From Chaenocephalus aceratus (lineage: Eukaryota > Chordata > Actinopteri > Perciformes > Channichthyidae): a stretch of 64,000 bases of DNA. Shown here one piece after another: positions 45,930-57,493 of the stretch (position 1 is its first letter; every line of letters starts with the position of its first letter). A program made the position numbers and the translations under genes. The notes beneath the pieces were generated by a model, which was not told where the DNA came from, did no database searches, and saw only the letters and a program-made list of their open reading frames with translations. The stretch is from the NCBI GenBank assembly GCA_023974075.1, contig CM043796.1:23614927-23678926 (forward strand), in the 5' to 3' direction.

Positions 45930-47299
45930 GCCCGTTCACACCGGAGTACTTTTCCCCTTACTTTTCCCGTTTAGTTCCGTCAGTGCCAGACATTTTGCGT
46001 TCACATCAAAAAGAGTACTTAGTTCCGAGAACTTTTACCTCCATTGTTAGTGCCTGCTAGAGAGGTGGTACTATCCTGGGGAGAAAAAAGTACCAATTTC
46101 GATTGGCTGGGCGAATTGCAAACCACGCCCCGTAAAAACTCTGAAAAGTTTTGTGATGCCGCCATTGTATTTGCTGGCATTAGCATTATTAGCATTAGCC
46201 CCGTGCACCAACGGAGAGAGAATAACTTATGGCAGTCCCCAACTCCGGGGACTTCCGGCCGGGGACTTGGCAGTATATGCCGTGAAGTGGTTTGCGGCCT
46301 GCCAGTAAACCCAAAGCAGAAGAAGAAGTGACGTCAGCGTCTTCATTGCGTAATCTTCACTCAGGGAACCTATTCCGGTGTGAACGCGATCTGTACTTAG
46401 TTCCATGGGGGTACTAAGGCTGCTGCCACACGAGGACAATAACGTTCGTATCTGCTACAGTTCACTATCGGATAGACGGTCCGGCCACACGAGGCCGACG
46501 CAGAAAACGATAACGGGTCCCAAGGTGGGTAGATCTGCGAACGAAACGCTCAGCAGGAGCTTCCAGCTAGATTTGATCGATATGGACATAAACGCGAGTG
46601 AAGTCTAATCGGACAGGAGAGGAGACACGCAGCTCTGCATGATAACCTGCAGCTACGCCCGCTGTGATGGAGCGATGAGCAGAACAAAACACACACTTCA
46701 AGTTAGATCATCACCCTCAGCTATTTGAATTACCTCTCAAACTACCAAAACTAGTTATAAATATGTTTATTTTTACTGTCGGCCGTCGGGGCACTCATTA
46801 CTGGATCAGCCAGCTGCATGAGACCACGGATACTGACGGGCTGTCAGGAGAGGCGGAAGAAAAGAGAGGCTCCGTCCTCCATGTATTATTCTTATATTAT
46901 TATATAGAGTCGTTATTCGTTTGTATTAAACCTCAATAAATACTTTTCTAATTTTGTCAGGAAGATTTCAACTTTAACGGACATGTTGACTGGCAAAACC
47001 CCACCGCTGCTGCCAAATCCAGCGCGGAGAATAAACAGAAGGGCAACCATGCATGCGCGAGACGTCCTCTTCGCTGCTTTTGGCGTATTTTGTGGGCGAA
47101 CTACAGCGCCACTTGCAGGCCTGGCATATGTACTACAGCGTTTCGAACGGTCTCGTGTGGACGGAAACGTTTCTGGTGCCTGTTGCGTGTGGACAGAATA
47201 CTTTTTTGATAATGATTGCGGTCCGTTATCGTCCTTGTGTGGCAAGGGTCACTAAGTGCCAGCACTAAGTACGGCAAAGTACTTGGTGTGAAAGCGGCT
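45930..47299. mobile_element. TIR element (GGCCCGTTCACACC terminus), interrupted
   Basis: Left 'ttaggcccgttcacaccggagtac' and right, on the minus strand, 'tagccgctttcacaccaagtac' are imperfect inverted repeats. Repeated 'agtacttagttcc' motifs lie near both ends. Removing the insertion at 46418-47256 leaves about 530 bp. There is no transposase. The superfamily is unassigned. Confidence 0.62.
46418..47256. mobile_element. Nested TIR element (GCCACAC-AGGAC termini)
   Basis: Left 'ggctgctgccacacgaggac', right on the minus strand 'gacccttgccacacaaggac'; 'actaa' flanks both sides (46413-46417 and 47257-47261). The interior is homologous to 15720-16165 plus 17963-18010. A part of it (about 46725-46870) is also homologous, inverted, to the interior of the hAT at 56750-57493. 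No complete ORF is present. Confidence 0.65.
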
Positions 47300-47953
47300 A
47301 CTGGCACACTGGAAATGGCCACAAGTAGCTGCAGTACAGAGTTGCACTGTGTTGTATTGGTGCAGTCAAATACGAGTTCATTAAAAGGGGCCCTATAGAG
47401 AACCGCAGTGACGCGTCCTAAAACCCGGAAGTAAGTTAGCATTTTTTAGCACTTCCTGTTCCTTCGTCAAAAAGCAATGCATTTTCTCCATAGGGTTTTG
47501 GAAAATAGCTCGAAATAAGGTCTGTGGTTGACACAAATTTAAGAGATGAATCACGTTTTGTTCTACGACATTAAATGCATCAGCAGTGACCCCACTGGTG
47601 ATTTTTGAAGAGTTTACGTGTCTGAAAAACGATGGTTGTTACCGAGTGGCTGAATAGGACTACAGAAATTGTCGAGGCCATTATACGTCATTACGCCGAA
47701 CACGTAAACACTCCCGCTAATTTTTTTTCCCCTTGTGTTCTGCTTGAAAGCAAGTACCTGCCTATCTTTAGTATCTGTAGTATCTGTATATCTATATCTG
47801 ACCATTAGAATCTGTATTTTTGAAATTGTCGTTTTTAACACCGTAGTTTTACAAATTATAGAATAATTAATTACCAGTGTTTTCCAATTTTACTCGGCAG
47901 TTCGTTTCGTTAGATAACGTTAGCTAAAGCTAGCGCTACTAGTTAGCTACGCA

Positions 47954-48065
47954 ATGGTTTGTTGCTTTGCTCCGGGTTGCAGCCACAGGTCTTTGCATGA
48001 AACGTGCTCGTTCTATCGTTTCTCGGCCAATGTTTCCAAAGGAGAGTCTGGATTCGTGCTATGAG
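47954..48065 (+). pseudogene. THAP zinc finger, first exon of the transposase gene, frameshifted
   Basis: ATG at 47954 opens MVCCFAPGCSHRSLHETCSF followed by YRFS. C-x4-C near the start and the F-Y-R-F segment match the first half of a C2CH THAP finger, the DNA-binding domain of P, PIF/Harbinger-related and ISL2EU transposases. In frame the protein ends after 37 residues. In the +2 frame, RRVWIRAMR at 48040-48065 supplies the conserved Trp helix and leads into a consensus donor (ATGAG|GTAAGC, 48066). A small indel between 48020 and 48040 therefore killed the gene. The second half of the finger and the catalytic exons are not recognisable. Confidence 0.75.
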
Positions 48066-48499
48066 GTAAGCTGACGTTACATTTGTGTCCATGTCACGGT
48101 GAAATGTAAATGATGGGTAGTGACTGTATGATACAGTCTGTATTGCCGTTTTAGAGATGGCGCTGCTGAAAAGACCACAACATAAGTAAAGATAATGAAT
48201 ACATCCTATTAAAACCTGTGTGGCTTATATGATAAGTCTAATTAGTACAAGCAGCATAACGTTTCACCATGTAACTAAAGATTGTAGTCAGGGAAATCAG
48301 TTTGACATATTGAACTAATAACAAATCACCTCTGGCTGGCAGAGAACTCTCTGCTCCATAGCTTCTCTTGGACGTAAAATCACATTTATATTTATATACA
48401 TTTATACATTTATATTCAATTTAATATTCCATCCCTCACATACTTTTGTATATATAATAACTTATATTTCGTTTTTTCTTGTTATGCTGCTGCAACACA

Positions 48500-48545
48500 A
48501 ACATTTCCCAAATTGGGATCAATACAGTAATATCTTATCTTAATT
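48500..48545 (+). mobile_element. LINE/SINE 3' tail fragment inside the transposon
   Basis: 'ttatgctgctgcaacacaaacatttcccaa' then 'attgggatcaatacagtaatatcttatctta' follow the common fish pattern 'tgctgctgtaa...ttcccc...ggatcaataaagtatctatct'. Confidence 0.5.
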
Positions 48546-48920
48546 CATTAAGAAATATAACTATTATAATTAGTGTAGCAGCTGACACCTATTTTCAATA
48601 TGGATTAATCTACCATTTATTTCTTTAGTTCAATTTTCATCTATAAAAATGTCAAAATAGTAAAAATATTCACGAGACTTATCAAAGTGCAAGGTTATAT
48701 CTTTAGATGTTTTGTTTTAGCCTATGTACTGTATGTCTTAATGCTCTTATATGTGACGGTGTGACTTCCAAGAAACTAATATTTTATATCTTCCCAACAG
48801 ACGAGCTGACAGGAAGCCTAACAACCACAACATTGCAAAGGCGAGTACATGTAAATTAAAAACGATTCACAATTTCTTCTTCTTTCTTGCAGTGAGGTGA
48901 AGCTGACCTTGCACTTGGTG

Positions 48921-49733
48921 CTAGTCAGGATGCTCCTCACGTAGGCTGAATGTTTCTCCTTCCTTACTGACACAGAAGCCCTTGATTTGCAATGCTTCAC
49001 TAATTGTGATTGCCCTGGCTCCGTAGGGACACTTTACCTCCAGCACAGCGGAAGACCCTACCAGACCATCTGGAGATGCCCCCAACACTCCTGATTGGGA
49101 GAGCCACAAACCTGACTCATGGACCTGCATCTGGGTTGCAGTGGTGAATGCCCTGACGCCCTCACATTCATTCATAGTCCCCGACTGTACAGACAAAACA
49201 CCATCAAGGGCCTGTTGTTGCCCTAGCACCCTGGCAATAAGGGAAGCAGTCACACGCTTTGACCTCAGGACAGCTCCAAAGTTGCTGGCAGTGAACCTCC
49301 CTTTCCTGAACAAATGCCAGTTTGGGTTGGTTCGCTGACCAGTGGTAGCCACCTGAATTGCCCTCTGTTGTTCCTCAGACAATGCCATGCTTGCCACAAT
49401 TGCCTCAGGTCCCTGATGCCCAACAGATTTGAGAATTTCAGGAACAGTAAGTGTTTCCAAGCTGTAGTGTTCCTCTTCTGGCTCGGGGGAGAGAAGCCAA
49501 TAAATTCCTGAGAACCTGCCCCCGAGTCTGTCCCTCAGCCAGCCACGATCTTCGGAGGTGGGCTCTCTTGTCAGCGGGTTGAATGACTTATTGGTTGGAG
49601 GAAATAGCTCCTCCACTGAATGCGTACGTTTAGCTGCCTTTGGCTTCTTCCACTGACAGGGGGAGTCAGTGCAGCTGAAATTGTGGATGGCAAAGATGGC
49701 TAATGACTGCATTTCCATTCTCCACGTGGGCAT
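48921..49733 (-). pseudogene. YqaJ-family nuclease gene of the transposon, with premature stop
   Basis: 270 codons. CSCT-like TDSPCQW near residues 22-28 looks like the end of a SWIM-type Cys-rich region. LFRKGRFTASNFGAVL (141-156), then GASPDGLV (218-225, Asp222) and LEVKCPYG (231-238, Glu232, Lys234) form the D...E-x-K core of a YqaJ/lambda-exonuclease-type PD-(D/E)XK nuclease. The frame stops at TAG (48921-48923). The next codons in the same frame read HQVQGQLHLT, the Q-x-Q helix that follows the E-x-K motif in this family, so the TAG probably replaces a Tyr. The upstream N-terminus is incomplete: the listed Met lacks the usual SWIM-domain sequence. The protein accompanies the transposase in ISL2EU elements; its exact role is unknown. 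Confidence 0.82.
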
Positions 49734-50340
49734 TCACATTTTGTGGAGAGAATTCCCTCTTCTCCTGTGGTGGTGGGATTGTTTTATTATTTAAAATATA
49801 TTTACATTTGTAATGCCTTCCCAATTATCCTTTTAAATTGTTTCTAGCCTATACTGTATGTTTATTTCATGGATATTTCTGTGTTTTCTGGTGTGTAATA
49901 TTTGTAATAAAGATTTCATGTGACACATCAAATGGATTTGTTGATGGGAATTAATGTCACTAATTTGAATAAATGAACTCTAGGTTAACGGTACTCTTGC
50001 TATCACTATTCACCGACTCTATAAACCTTGTCCCTCATGCTAGCCCTGACAACACCGGTAAGCACACCTTCATCTAGGCTGCACTGTTGTGCGTGTCCTA
50101 ACTTGTAGTGGTTCTCTCCTCTATCTACACTCTTCTTGTCATCTTTGTAAAACGATATCAGACTGGTAATTGACACAGCCATGACTTCTAGTTAAATTCA
50201 GTGTGGCTAAAATGAAAAGCTTTGTTAAAATATGCAAGTGCACGAAAGTCAAAGTTAGCTTTATTGTAAAAAATTCTACATGTGTTATACATCCAGAAAT
50301 ATCGAAATATCGTTTCCCGCAGTCCCACAGTGTGACATGT

Positions 50341-50750
50341 TGTTACGAAAAGGTGAAGCAGGTAGGACTCAAATGCAGAATAACGAAAAGCTAGCTTTAT
50401 TAAATAATAAAGCTGTGGCAAAAACAAGGCAGAATCCAAAATATCCAAAGCAGCACAAGGAACACAGACCGTGGAATAACATGGAGGGGAAACAATGAAC
50501 CGACATGGAACACAGGGGAAGACTAGACTAAATACACAGAAGGGTAATCACAGAACAAGACACAGCTGGGCAGGGGAGGAGAAACACAAGGACAACAGGT
50601 GAACACCATCGGGTAATCAGGGAGGGAAACAGACAGAAAGCAGACAGGCAGGAAACGGGGGTGAACACTTTACACAATAAAACCCAAAGACAAGAAAAAC
50701 ACCAACACAGACAAAACTACAAACGTGACATAACCTGAGAATCGTGACAC
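50341..50750 (-). mobile_element. LTR-like unit inside the transposon
   Basis: Starts TGTTACGAAAAGG and ends GAATCGTGACAC on the plus strand, with ATGT on both sides (50337-50340 and 50751-50754). On the minus strand it is pyrimidine-rich with 'atttaataaagctagc' as a possible polyadenylation signal near the 3' end. The termini (TGTTACG...CAC) and the flanking ATGT are the same as for the unit at 54578-55093. No internal retroviral genes are present, so it would be a solo LTR. Confidence 0.5.
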
Positions 50751-51640
50751 ATGTATACATGAAACAAAACAAAAAGGGCCTAGATAACCGGGGTATACAG
50801 TTTAAAATGTTAATAATATATGTAAAGTGTTCAAAGTGCAGTTTCAGTGCAATTCAGTTGAACGATCCTAAGTTGGCGTGACGTTGAAGTCGTGCGACGC
50901 TGCTGCTGTACTAGCTTGTAGTTCATTTATAGCATAACGTTAGCATTTTGCTTCTGGCGACTAGATTTATGATTCAAAAATTATAAAAGTAGGGTAGACA
51001 TGTGGAGATTATCCGGCTGAACAAAATGTGACCCCTCTCTTAAATGTGTGTCAACCACAGACCTTATTTCGAGCTATTTTCCAAAATCCTATGGAGAAAT
51101 TGCATTGGTTTTTGATGAAGGAACCGGAAGGAGTTTACATCCGGGTTTTAGGACGCGTCACTGCGGTTCTCTATTATGCTCATTTTCAGGTTCATTGTTG
51201 TGTCTCTACTGTGAAATGTTTACATGCTTTAATGTTCAAAAAACCTCTTTATTTTTCTCAGACTGCCTGTGCTGCAGCACCTTTTTTCACCCTCTGTCTG
51301 GAACAGGAGTCCAGTCTACTCTGATTGGTTAGCTGGCCGGCTCTGTTGTGATTGGTCAACCGCTTAGAGATGTTCCAGCCTAGTAAATCAAGATGAATGT
51401 GTTGGAGGGGTTGCCAATAAAAGCACTTGTGTTACATAATGATGTCACTATGTTTTGGAAGAAAACAAAAAGAGTCCAATGAAGTCGTTTCAGGTTGGGG
51501 GGGTTTGGGAGAAAAACTCCGTCAGACCATTTATGTGCACAAAAACCTGTATAAAAGTATTATAGATCTTCTTAAAATAAGGCATTACAAAACCGCTATT
51601 TGGTATTTTGGTCACATTTCGGATTTAATAATAGAACTGA

Positions 51641-54577
51641 CGTTTCTGAACCATGACTCTGCTGTAAATTAAAAAAAAGAGCCACCTAATATTTGGAGCA
51701 AATGAGCAGCAGTAATGGGAAAATGTATCATGGAAGAAACCTTTTAAATGGGTTCAAATTGGCATTAAAAGGAATTGAGGACAGGGATGTCGGTAAACCA
51801 TGCTACACTATGCTAGAAATGCCTACAAGTGATACAGTATCTATGTCGGGAGCTGATTTATACTGTATGCAAAGCCATTCCTTTAGCTCATTAAATCCCT
51901 GCTGCCATCTGAAGGCAGCAGGACACATATGTTGATAAATCTGCAGCCTACAATTTAAGAAGTGTACAGCGCCATTAGGGGCTGCCGTCCACTGTGTTTA
52001 CAGCCATTAAATCATGGGAACACGACATCAGGATGCTACTAATGAACCAAACACACCACTACACACAGAGTGGTCAGTTATACAGTGCAGCTAAGGGCAT
52101 TTTATGTTCTTGTTCTTGTAGTTCAACAGAAACCAAATGCTGTTTTGTCACATCCATCATACTATGTGAATATTTGTGAGGTGCAATTGTGAATGTATAA
52201 AGGATAACTGGATACAGATTTGGAGGCGGGGCCCTGTACATTCCAAGAAACAAAATTACTAACAAAAATACACCACGTATTTTTGTTAGATCTATGGAAA
52301 TGTTCCATATCCATTGATCCCATAGAGCAGTGATTCTCAAATGGGGGTAGGTACGCGGACCCCTAGGGGAACGTTGGGGTCAGTGTTTCCGCCAGACCAG
52401 GGCCGAGAGGGTGTCCACCCCGAGAGCGGGGGGAGTGTGACGTCACGTCGTGTCACGCGACTTGAATTTTGAATTGAGCCGTCCCTTAAGTTATAGATAG
52501 TATCTCTTTACGTATAAGTGATGGGAATTCCGGCTCTTTTTAGTGAGCCGGATCACGTTTTGCTGTTTTGTTCAAGAGTGTAACTACAGAAATGACAGGG
52601 TTTTTTACTTTGCCTTTGGTGATGTAAGGTCATGTGTTAAACAGCAATATTGAGAGATGCTGTCTACTTTGATTGAGAGGTCTCAAAGCAGCTGATACTC
52701 ACAAAACGAAGAGCCAAATTATACACCCCGTGAACACATCAAATGTGATTGCATTTGATTTCAAAAAGCTTCCTTTATCCTGTACCTATGGAAACAAAGT
52801 CATCATCATTCACCTGTCAACATGTTATTTCTCAGGTGCCAATCTGCTCAAGCAAACTTGTATTTGCCTGGAAAATTGTGAACAACACTTTAGAGTTTGG
52901 TCCTAAATTGTCCAAAAATACAATTTCCAAAATCAACAGATTATGCTTTAATTCAGAATTTAATGAGGGGTTTTTTTCATATATAAATCTGAAGAAAAAT
53001 ACCAGTTGGGAATCTGCCTTCCTCAGTGGCTCAGTCGCCACAGTAGCATTTTGCTGACCATTCTGTTAAATGTTCACTGCCAAAAGAGTGGGCAGTTAAT
53101 AGGTGTTAATAAGTGGTCATTGTTGCCGATTGGAAATACCTGTCATGTTGTGTTTGTGAAAGCATATTCAAATTAATCTGGAGGGACTCCTGCCATGTTT
53201 TTGGTTAAACAAACCAAATAGCTTCTGGAAAAAAGCAGATTGCAAATTTTTTTTATAGAAAACACTGTACAAAAACAAAATCTAAAAGAGACGTAGCTGA
53301 GGGGTCGCTTTCACTTGACTTGGTAACCTCTGAGGGGATAAGTGGTAGTTGGTTCTGCGCAGACTAATTGTGAATGGTGTTTTTCTTCTTTCTGAGATGC
53401 TGTATACTTAACACATTCTTAAGTGTGTTGTCCTGGATGTAACTTTCTGAAATGTTTAAAACTAGGGCCGTTAACGCGTTAATGCTTGGGACAAATGTGT
53501 AAACCTTAACTAGATAAAAAAACTAAAATCAACGCAAAATGTTGACATAACTAAGTTTGACGCAAATTGCAGGGCAGATGTTCACGATGAATCGCTCAAT
53601 GCAATGTCCTCCCCTCGTTCGTTCCTGTAAAAGGTCACAATATAGGCATTCTGGGTGTTTTCAAAACTCAATTTCAGTAGCGGAGCCAGCTGTCTATATA
53701 TCCTCCTGACATTCTGAAATCATATTCTGCTTTTTTAATGTTAAAATGAGAATGAGGCAACAGATACTAACAGAGAAGGAGTTTTGATGCTGCAACTCTG
53801 TGTAAACAGCATGGGCCAACTGGCCAACAGTAGAAGCTATACACATGGAAACAAAATCAATTTGAAAGCTTCATAAACGATCCATCCAAGGACGCACTAT
53901 TCTCCTATTTCCCTGACATCTCTATAAAGAGGTTGCAACCCAATTATGTTGTTTTTAAATATATTTTACCTCCTTTCAGAATGGAAACAAAAGCCTTTTG
54001 AAAAAGTAAGTAAATTACGAGGCTGCTGTTGAGAGCTAAAGAAATCTAACCACCGTAAGAATATATTGCCTTGACTATTAGTTCAGAAAGACATAACATG
54101 TGCCTTTATTCAATTTTTGCCAAAAAAATATCTATTACTTTTTGTCAAAACTTCTCTTTATCAAAAGTGTTGTCCTGAACCTTGACAATATGGGCTGAGG
54201 AAACACATAAATCTGTCATTTTACATAAACGATTGAACACACATTAAAACAAAAAGCTTTTGTCATGTCATTTTACCACTAGTTTAGAGTTAATTAGAAT
54301 AAAAGTACAACTAAATACTGTGACTTTACAGTTGCCATGCCCATGGAATTACTGTGATATAGCAGTACAGAGCTGTGGTATTATGGTACCTTGCTGTACA
54401 TAAATTACAGTAATTACCTGTCTGTTCACACTATTACTGTAGAAGTAATGCAACACAGTAGCCAGTAATTTACAATGCAATCAGCTCAATCAACAAAGAA
54501 AAACAAAGAAAATGCCCATTTAATTAGTTATTACTCCATTGAAGTGCAAAGTATATTTGACAGTGTCTTGGAAATGT
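51641..54577. other. No gene; ends of several hAT-type repeats
   Basis: 'cagtgattctcaaatgggg...cccctaggggaac' at 52327-52375 and 'agtgatgggaattccggctctttttagtgagccgg' at 52517-52552 are ends of two common fish hAT groups. 'tagggccgttaacgcgttaatgc' at 53464-53486 is the end of the TAGGGCTGT hAT group. Partner ends were not found. 'tactgtgactttacagtt' motifs at 54310-54470 recur at 55430-55655 and may be the two parts of one element. No coding motif was found. Confidence 0.5.
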
Positions 54578-55093
54578 TGTTACGGCCGCAACCTCTACTC
54601 CGCGGTAGTGGCTTGTGCTGAGACCCACAACATGAAAGAATACACGCAATAACCGGTACTTGGTAACGAGCATTTATTGATAATCAGCCGTTTGCTCACA
54701 CAAGCGAAACGGGAAACAAAAAGAGGTCTGGAGAACTGGCCAAATGGAACAAACAGAAGGAGGGAACCCGAGCCATTCACACCACGGGCCGTAGGACCCA
54801 GAACTCCCCCGCCTAACCAAAAATAAAATATAAACCCTATGGGAAACAAAATAAAGCCGCGAAAACTGGACTACCAGGTCCTCCAGGCTAAACATAAACA
54901 CATCTGCAAAAATATGGCCTACAGCTCAGAATGGCAAAGAGGTATTCTAAGGACAGTGTCTCCGGCGTTAGGATAGGCGAGACATCCTTCTCCTCCAGCT
55001 TCTCTTTATATATACACGGCTGAGTGGAATTTGGAACACCTGGGCAGAGGCGGAGCCAGGGAGACAGAAAACAAGGAGGGGAGCACTTAGCAC
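54578..55093 (-). mobile_element. Solo-LTR-like unit
   Basis: On the minus strand it shows, in order, GTGCTAAGTGCTCC, a TATA box (tatatataaagagaag, about 55003-55018), a transcribed-looking middle and 'tcaataaatgctcgttacc' (54660-54682) as a polyadenylation signal, then GCGGCCGTAACA. ATGT flanks both sides (54574-54577 and 55094-55097). The layout U3-R-U5 fits an LTR. No gag or pol sequence is attached. Similar TACAGT-rich sequence on either side suggests insertion into another repeat. Confidence 0.58.
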
Positions 55094-56417
55094 ATGTCTA
55101 CACAGACATCCACTCAAAGTCAACCATTTTTCTGAAGAATGTGCTGACATGGCTGTTTAAATTGCCATGCCTCTTTTTGGCTTTCGAGTCCGTCTCAGGA
55201 TTAATGCCCAGGATGCACCTGAAAACACTAAGCCAAGACAACAATTTCAATTTTACATAGATGTATATTTTGCCTCATTTATTTTAAGGCACATGCAGCG
55301 GTGCCCCTTTCAATTTAAGTAAAACCTGCACCAAAGAAAGAAATTAGTATTTAAAGCCAAGCAAGAGCGATAAAAGCAAGAAAATCACTTAATTTGTTGT
55401 GTTCTCACAGAGGATGGTCTGAATACAGTATTTTACTATGAAATAATACAGTAACATGTTGTGAAATCCTGGTAATCATTTATCCTGTACATTCACAGTA
55501 ATTAACTGTGCCTGTATTGATTTCACTGTGAAATTCTAAATTACAGTGTTATATTGTGAACATTACAGGTAAAGACTGTAAAGTGGTAAAACAGTAATTT
55601 ATTGTAAAATATTACAGCTAAATATTGTGAAATCATGGTAATATTTTACAGTGTATGCCTTTGGGTAGGAATTGGATATCTTTGTTTTACCGAGTACCTT
55701 CATAATAACATCACATAATTTGCATTCTGATGTACAGTATTCTTAGTCACGGCTGCTGAAGGGTTTTTGTTATTTTATGTCAAGATGAGACACCAAATTA
55801 TTAATATAACATAAATTAGGGATGTTACGACAATAGAAAAGTAGCTGTCAACAACAATTCCAGTTAAATTCCACAATTCTCTAAACAAGGGCAAGAAGAA
55901 AAGTTCCACGGATTTCAACATAACCGTTTACAATCAGTTTTTTTGTGAGGATATTAAACTGGTCATTGTTCCCTCTCCAATACCCATTTTATACTATTGC
56001 TGGAACTGTATTTGTTCAAGTGCTTGCAAAATAGTTTCATTGACACTTTTTAATGGAGATTGCCATGTTGTTACCCGGCAGAATTTTAGCACTGTGATCT
56101 TTGACAGCAGAGCCAAATATGTGTGTTCACGTGGGTGGCAGCGGATATTGATAACGCTTCCCCTGTGGTGCCTTCTCCTCCCGACATAGATTTTACACAG
56201 GGGAGTAACTATCCTTATGGAAGCAGCTTAAGTTATGTAACAGACATACTAACTTATTTCAACCCAAACTATGATCTTCTACTGAATCTAACCAAGTACT
56301 TTTGTCACCAAAATGTAGTAGGTTACATTCAACACACGCTTAAAACTGGACTGTTTCACAACTTGCAGTTGACGATATTACACTCCAACCGTGATATATG
56401 TTATTTTGGAAGTCGAT
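55094..56417. other. No gene; TACAGT-rich repeat then low-copy DNA
   Basis: 55410-55660 is full of 'attacag' and 'tactgtaa' type motifs ending 'atattttacagtgta', a common fish MITE pattern that also occurs at 54270-54480. The rest has no recognisable feature. Confidence 0.45.
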
Positions 56418-56716
56418 AGAGTGCCACAGTGACGCATCCTAAATCCCAGAAGTAAGCTGCGCATGGGTTCCTTCGACAAAAAAGCAATGCAATTTCTCCA
56501 TAGGATTTTGGAAAATAGCTCGAAATAAGGTCTGTGGTTGACACATTTAAGAGACGGATCACGTTTTGTTCAGTGGGATAATCTCCACATGTCTACCCTA
56601 CTTTTATACATTTCGAATCATAAATCTAATCGATAGAATCATGATTCAAAAATGATTGTTGTTGAAGGAACCCGCAGCTTACTTCCGGGTTTTAGGACGT
56701 GTCACTGTGACACTCT
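56418..56716. mobile_element. 299-bp MITE of the ISL2EU-like family
   Basis: AT-AGAGTGCCACAGTGACGC at the left and GTCACTGTGACACTCT-AT at the right, with AT on both sides (56416-56417 and 56717-56718). The left arm follows the terminus of 47397-51172, including 'ttctccataggattttggaa' and 'cgaaataaggtctgtggttg'. The right arm repeats only the outer 45 bases or so. It has no coding sequence and was probably moved by a transposase like that of the large element. Confidence 0.9.
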
Positions 56717-56749
56717 ATGGCAAACGGTCTATCTTTGTTTACGTATGAG

Positions 56750-57493
56750 TAGGGATGCTCCGATCGCCAATTTTGGGGCCGATCGCCAGAATCAGTATCG
56801 GCCGATACCGATCGCCGATCCGATCGAGTGGGCGGGGCCTATGGGGATCTTCCATTTAAAGTTATGTTTAAAACTCAGTAAATGGGGCTCAGTAAATGGG
56901 GCTCATTCACTGGCGCTTCCACAAACAACAACCAACATAATTATTACATTCAAATGAAGTACATTATTCAAGTTTACATTACATTTGGATAATAACACGG
57001 GAGAAATTAGGGGAAGCGCTCTCTTTTCCTCTCCCGTTCTCTCTCTCTCCTGACAGCCTGTCAGTATCTCATGCAGCTCACTGATCCAGTAATGAGTGAC
57101 CCGACAGTGAATAATAAATATATGTATAACTAGTTTAGCTTGTTCCAGAGGTATATAAAATAGCTAAGTGTGTTAGGTCTAACTCTTAGTGTGTGTTGCT
57201 CCGCTCACTGGTCCGTCACAGTGGGCGGAGCTGCAGGATTTCTGCTTCACACACGTTGCATACCGCTATTTTATTGTCCTTTTTCGGACATCTTAAAATA
57301 CTGCCAGACTGTTGAAGCCATTTTGGCGAGCTTGTTTTGCCGCGCACTGAGAAAAGTGTCATGTATTTTACGTCATCATTTCAAGTCATGCGATCGGCTC
57401 TCGCGATTGGCATTTTTAGAGAGCACCGATCGATCGGTAGAGAGTGAGTATCGGCCGATATCGATCGGTGGCCAATCGATCGGAGCATCCCTA
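56750..57493. mobile_element. hAT element with TAGGGATGCTCCGATCG termini
   Basis: Left TAGGGATGCTCCGATCG and right CGATCGGAGCATCCCTA are a perfect 17-bp TIR with 'tatcggccgat' subterminal repeats. Flanks cgtatgag and catatgag are an 8-bp duplication with one change. It is 744 bp with no transposase. Its interior (57010-57160) is homologous to 46725-46870 in reverse. Confidence 0.93.

Larger units (their letters stand above)
47397..51172. mobile_element. ISL2EU-like DNA transposon, near full length, decayed
   Basis: The ends AGAGAACCGCAGTGACGCGTCC... at 47397 and, on the minus strand, the same sequence starting at 51172 form inverted repeats about 155 bp long ('ctaaaacccgga', 'ttctccatagg', 'gaaaatagctcgaaataagg', 'gtctgtggttgacaca'). 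AT is duplicated at both borders (47395-47396 and 51173-51174). The 3776-bp interior has a THAP first exon on the plus strand and a YqaJ-domain gene on the minus strand, converging. THAP plus YqaJ with 2-bp duplications is the arrangement I associate with ISL2EU elements (PIF/Harbinger relatives). The DDE transposase core was not found; its place holds other insertions (a LINE tail at about 48500, an LTR-like unit at 50341). Small derivatives are at 6381 and 56418. Confidence 0.82.
47381..51640. mobile_element. TTAA-type fish repeat, interrupted by the ISL2EU-like element
   Basis: 'ttaaaaggggccctat' (47381-47396) continues at 51173 as 'attatgctcattttcaggttcattg', the familiar start of a common fish repeat. 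The intact sequence across the junction proves that 47397-51172 came in as one piece. The right end of this host repeat was not found; 51640 is an estimate. Confidence 0.6.

Noticed and set aside
47101..47442. A 113-codon minus-strand frame
   Set aside because: It runs across three different repeats (inner element, outer element, host repeat) and cannot be one gene.
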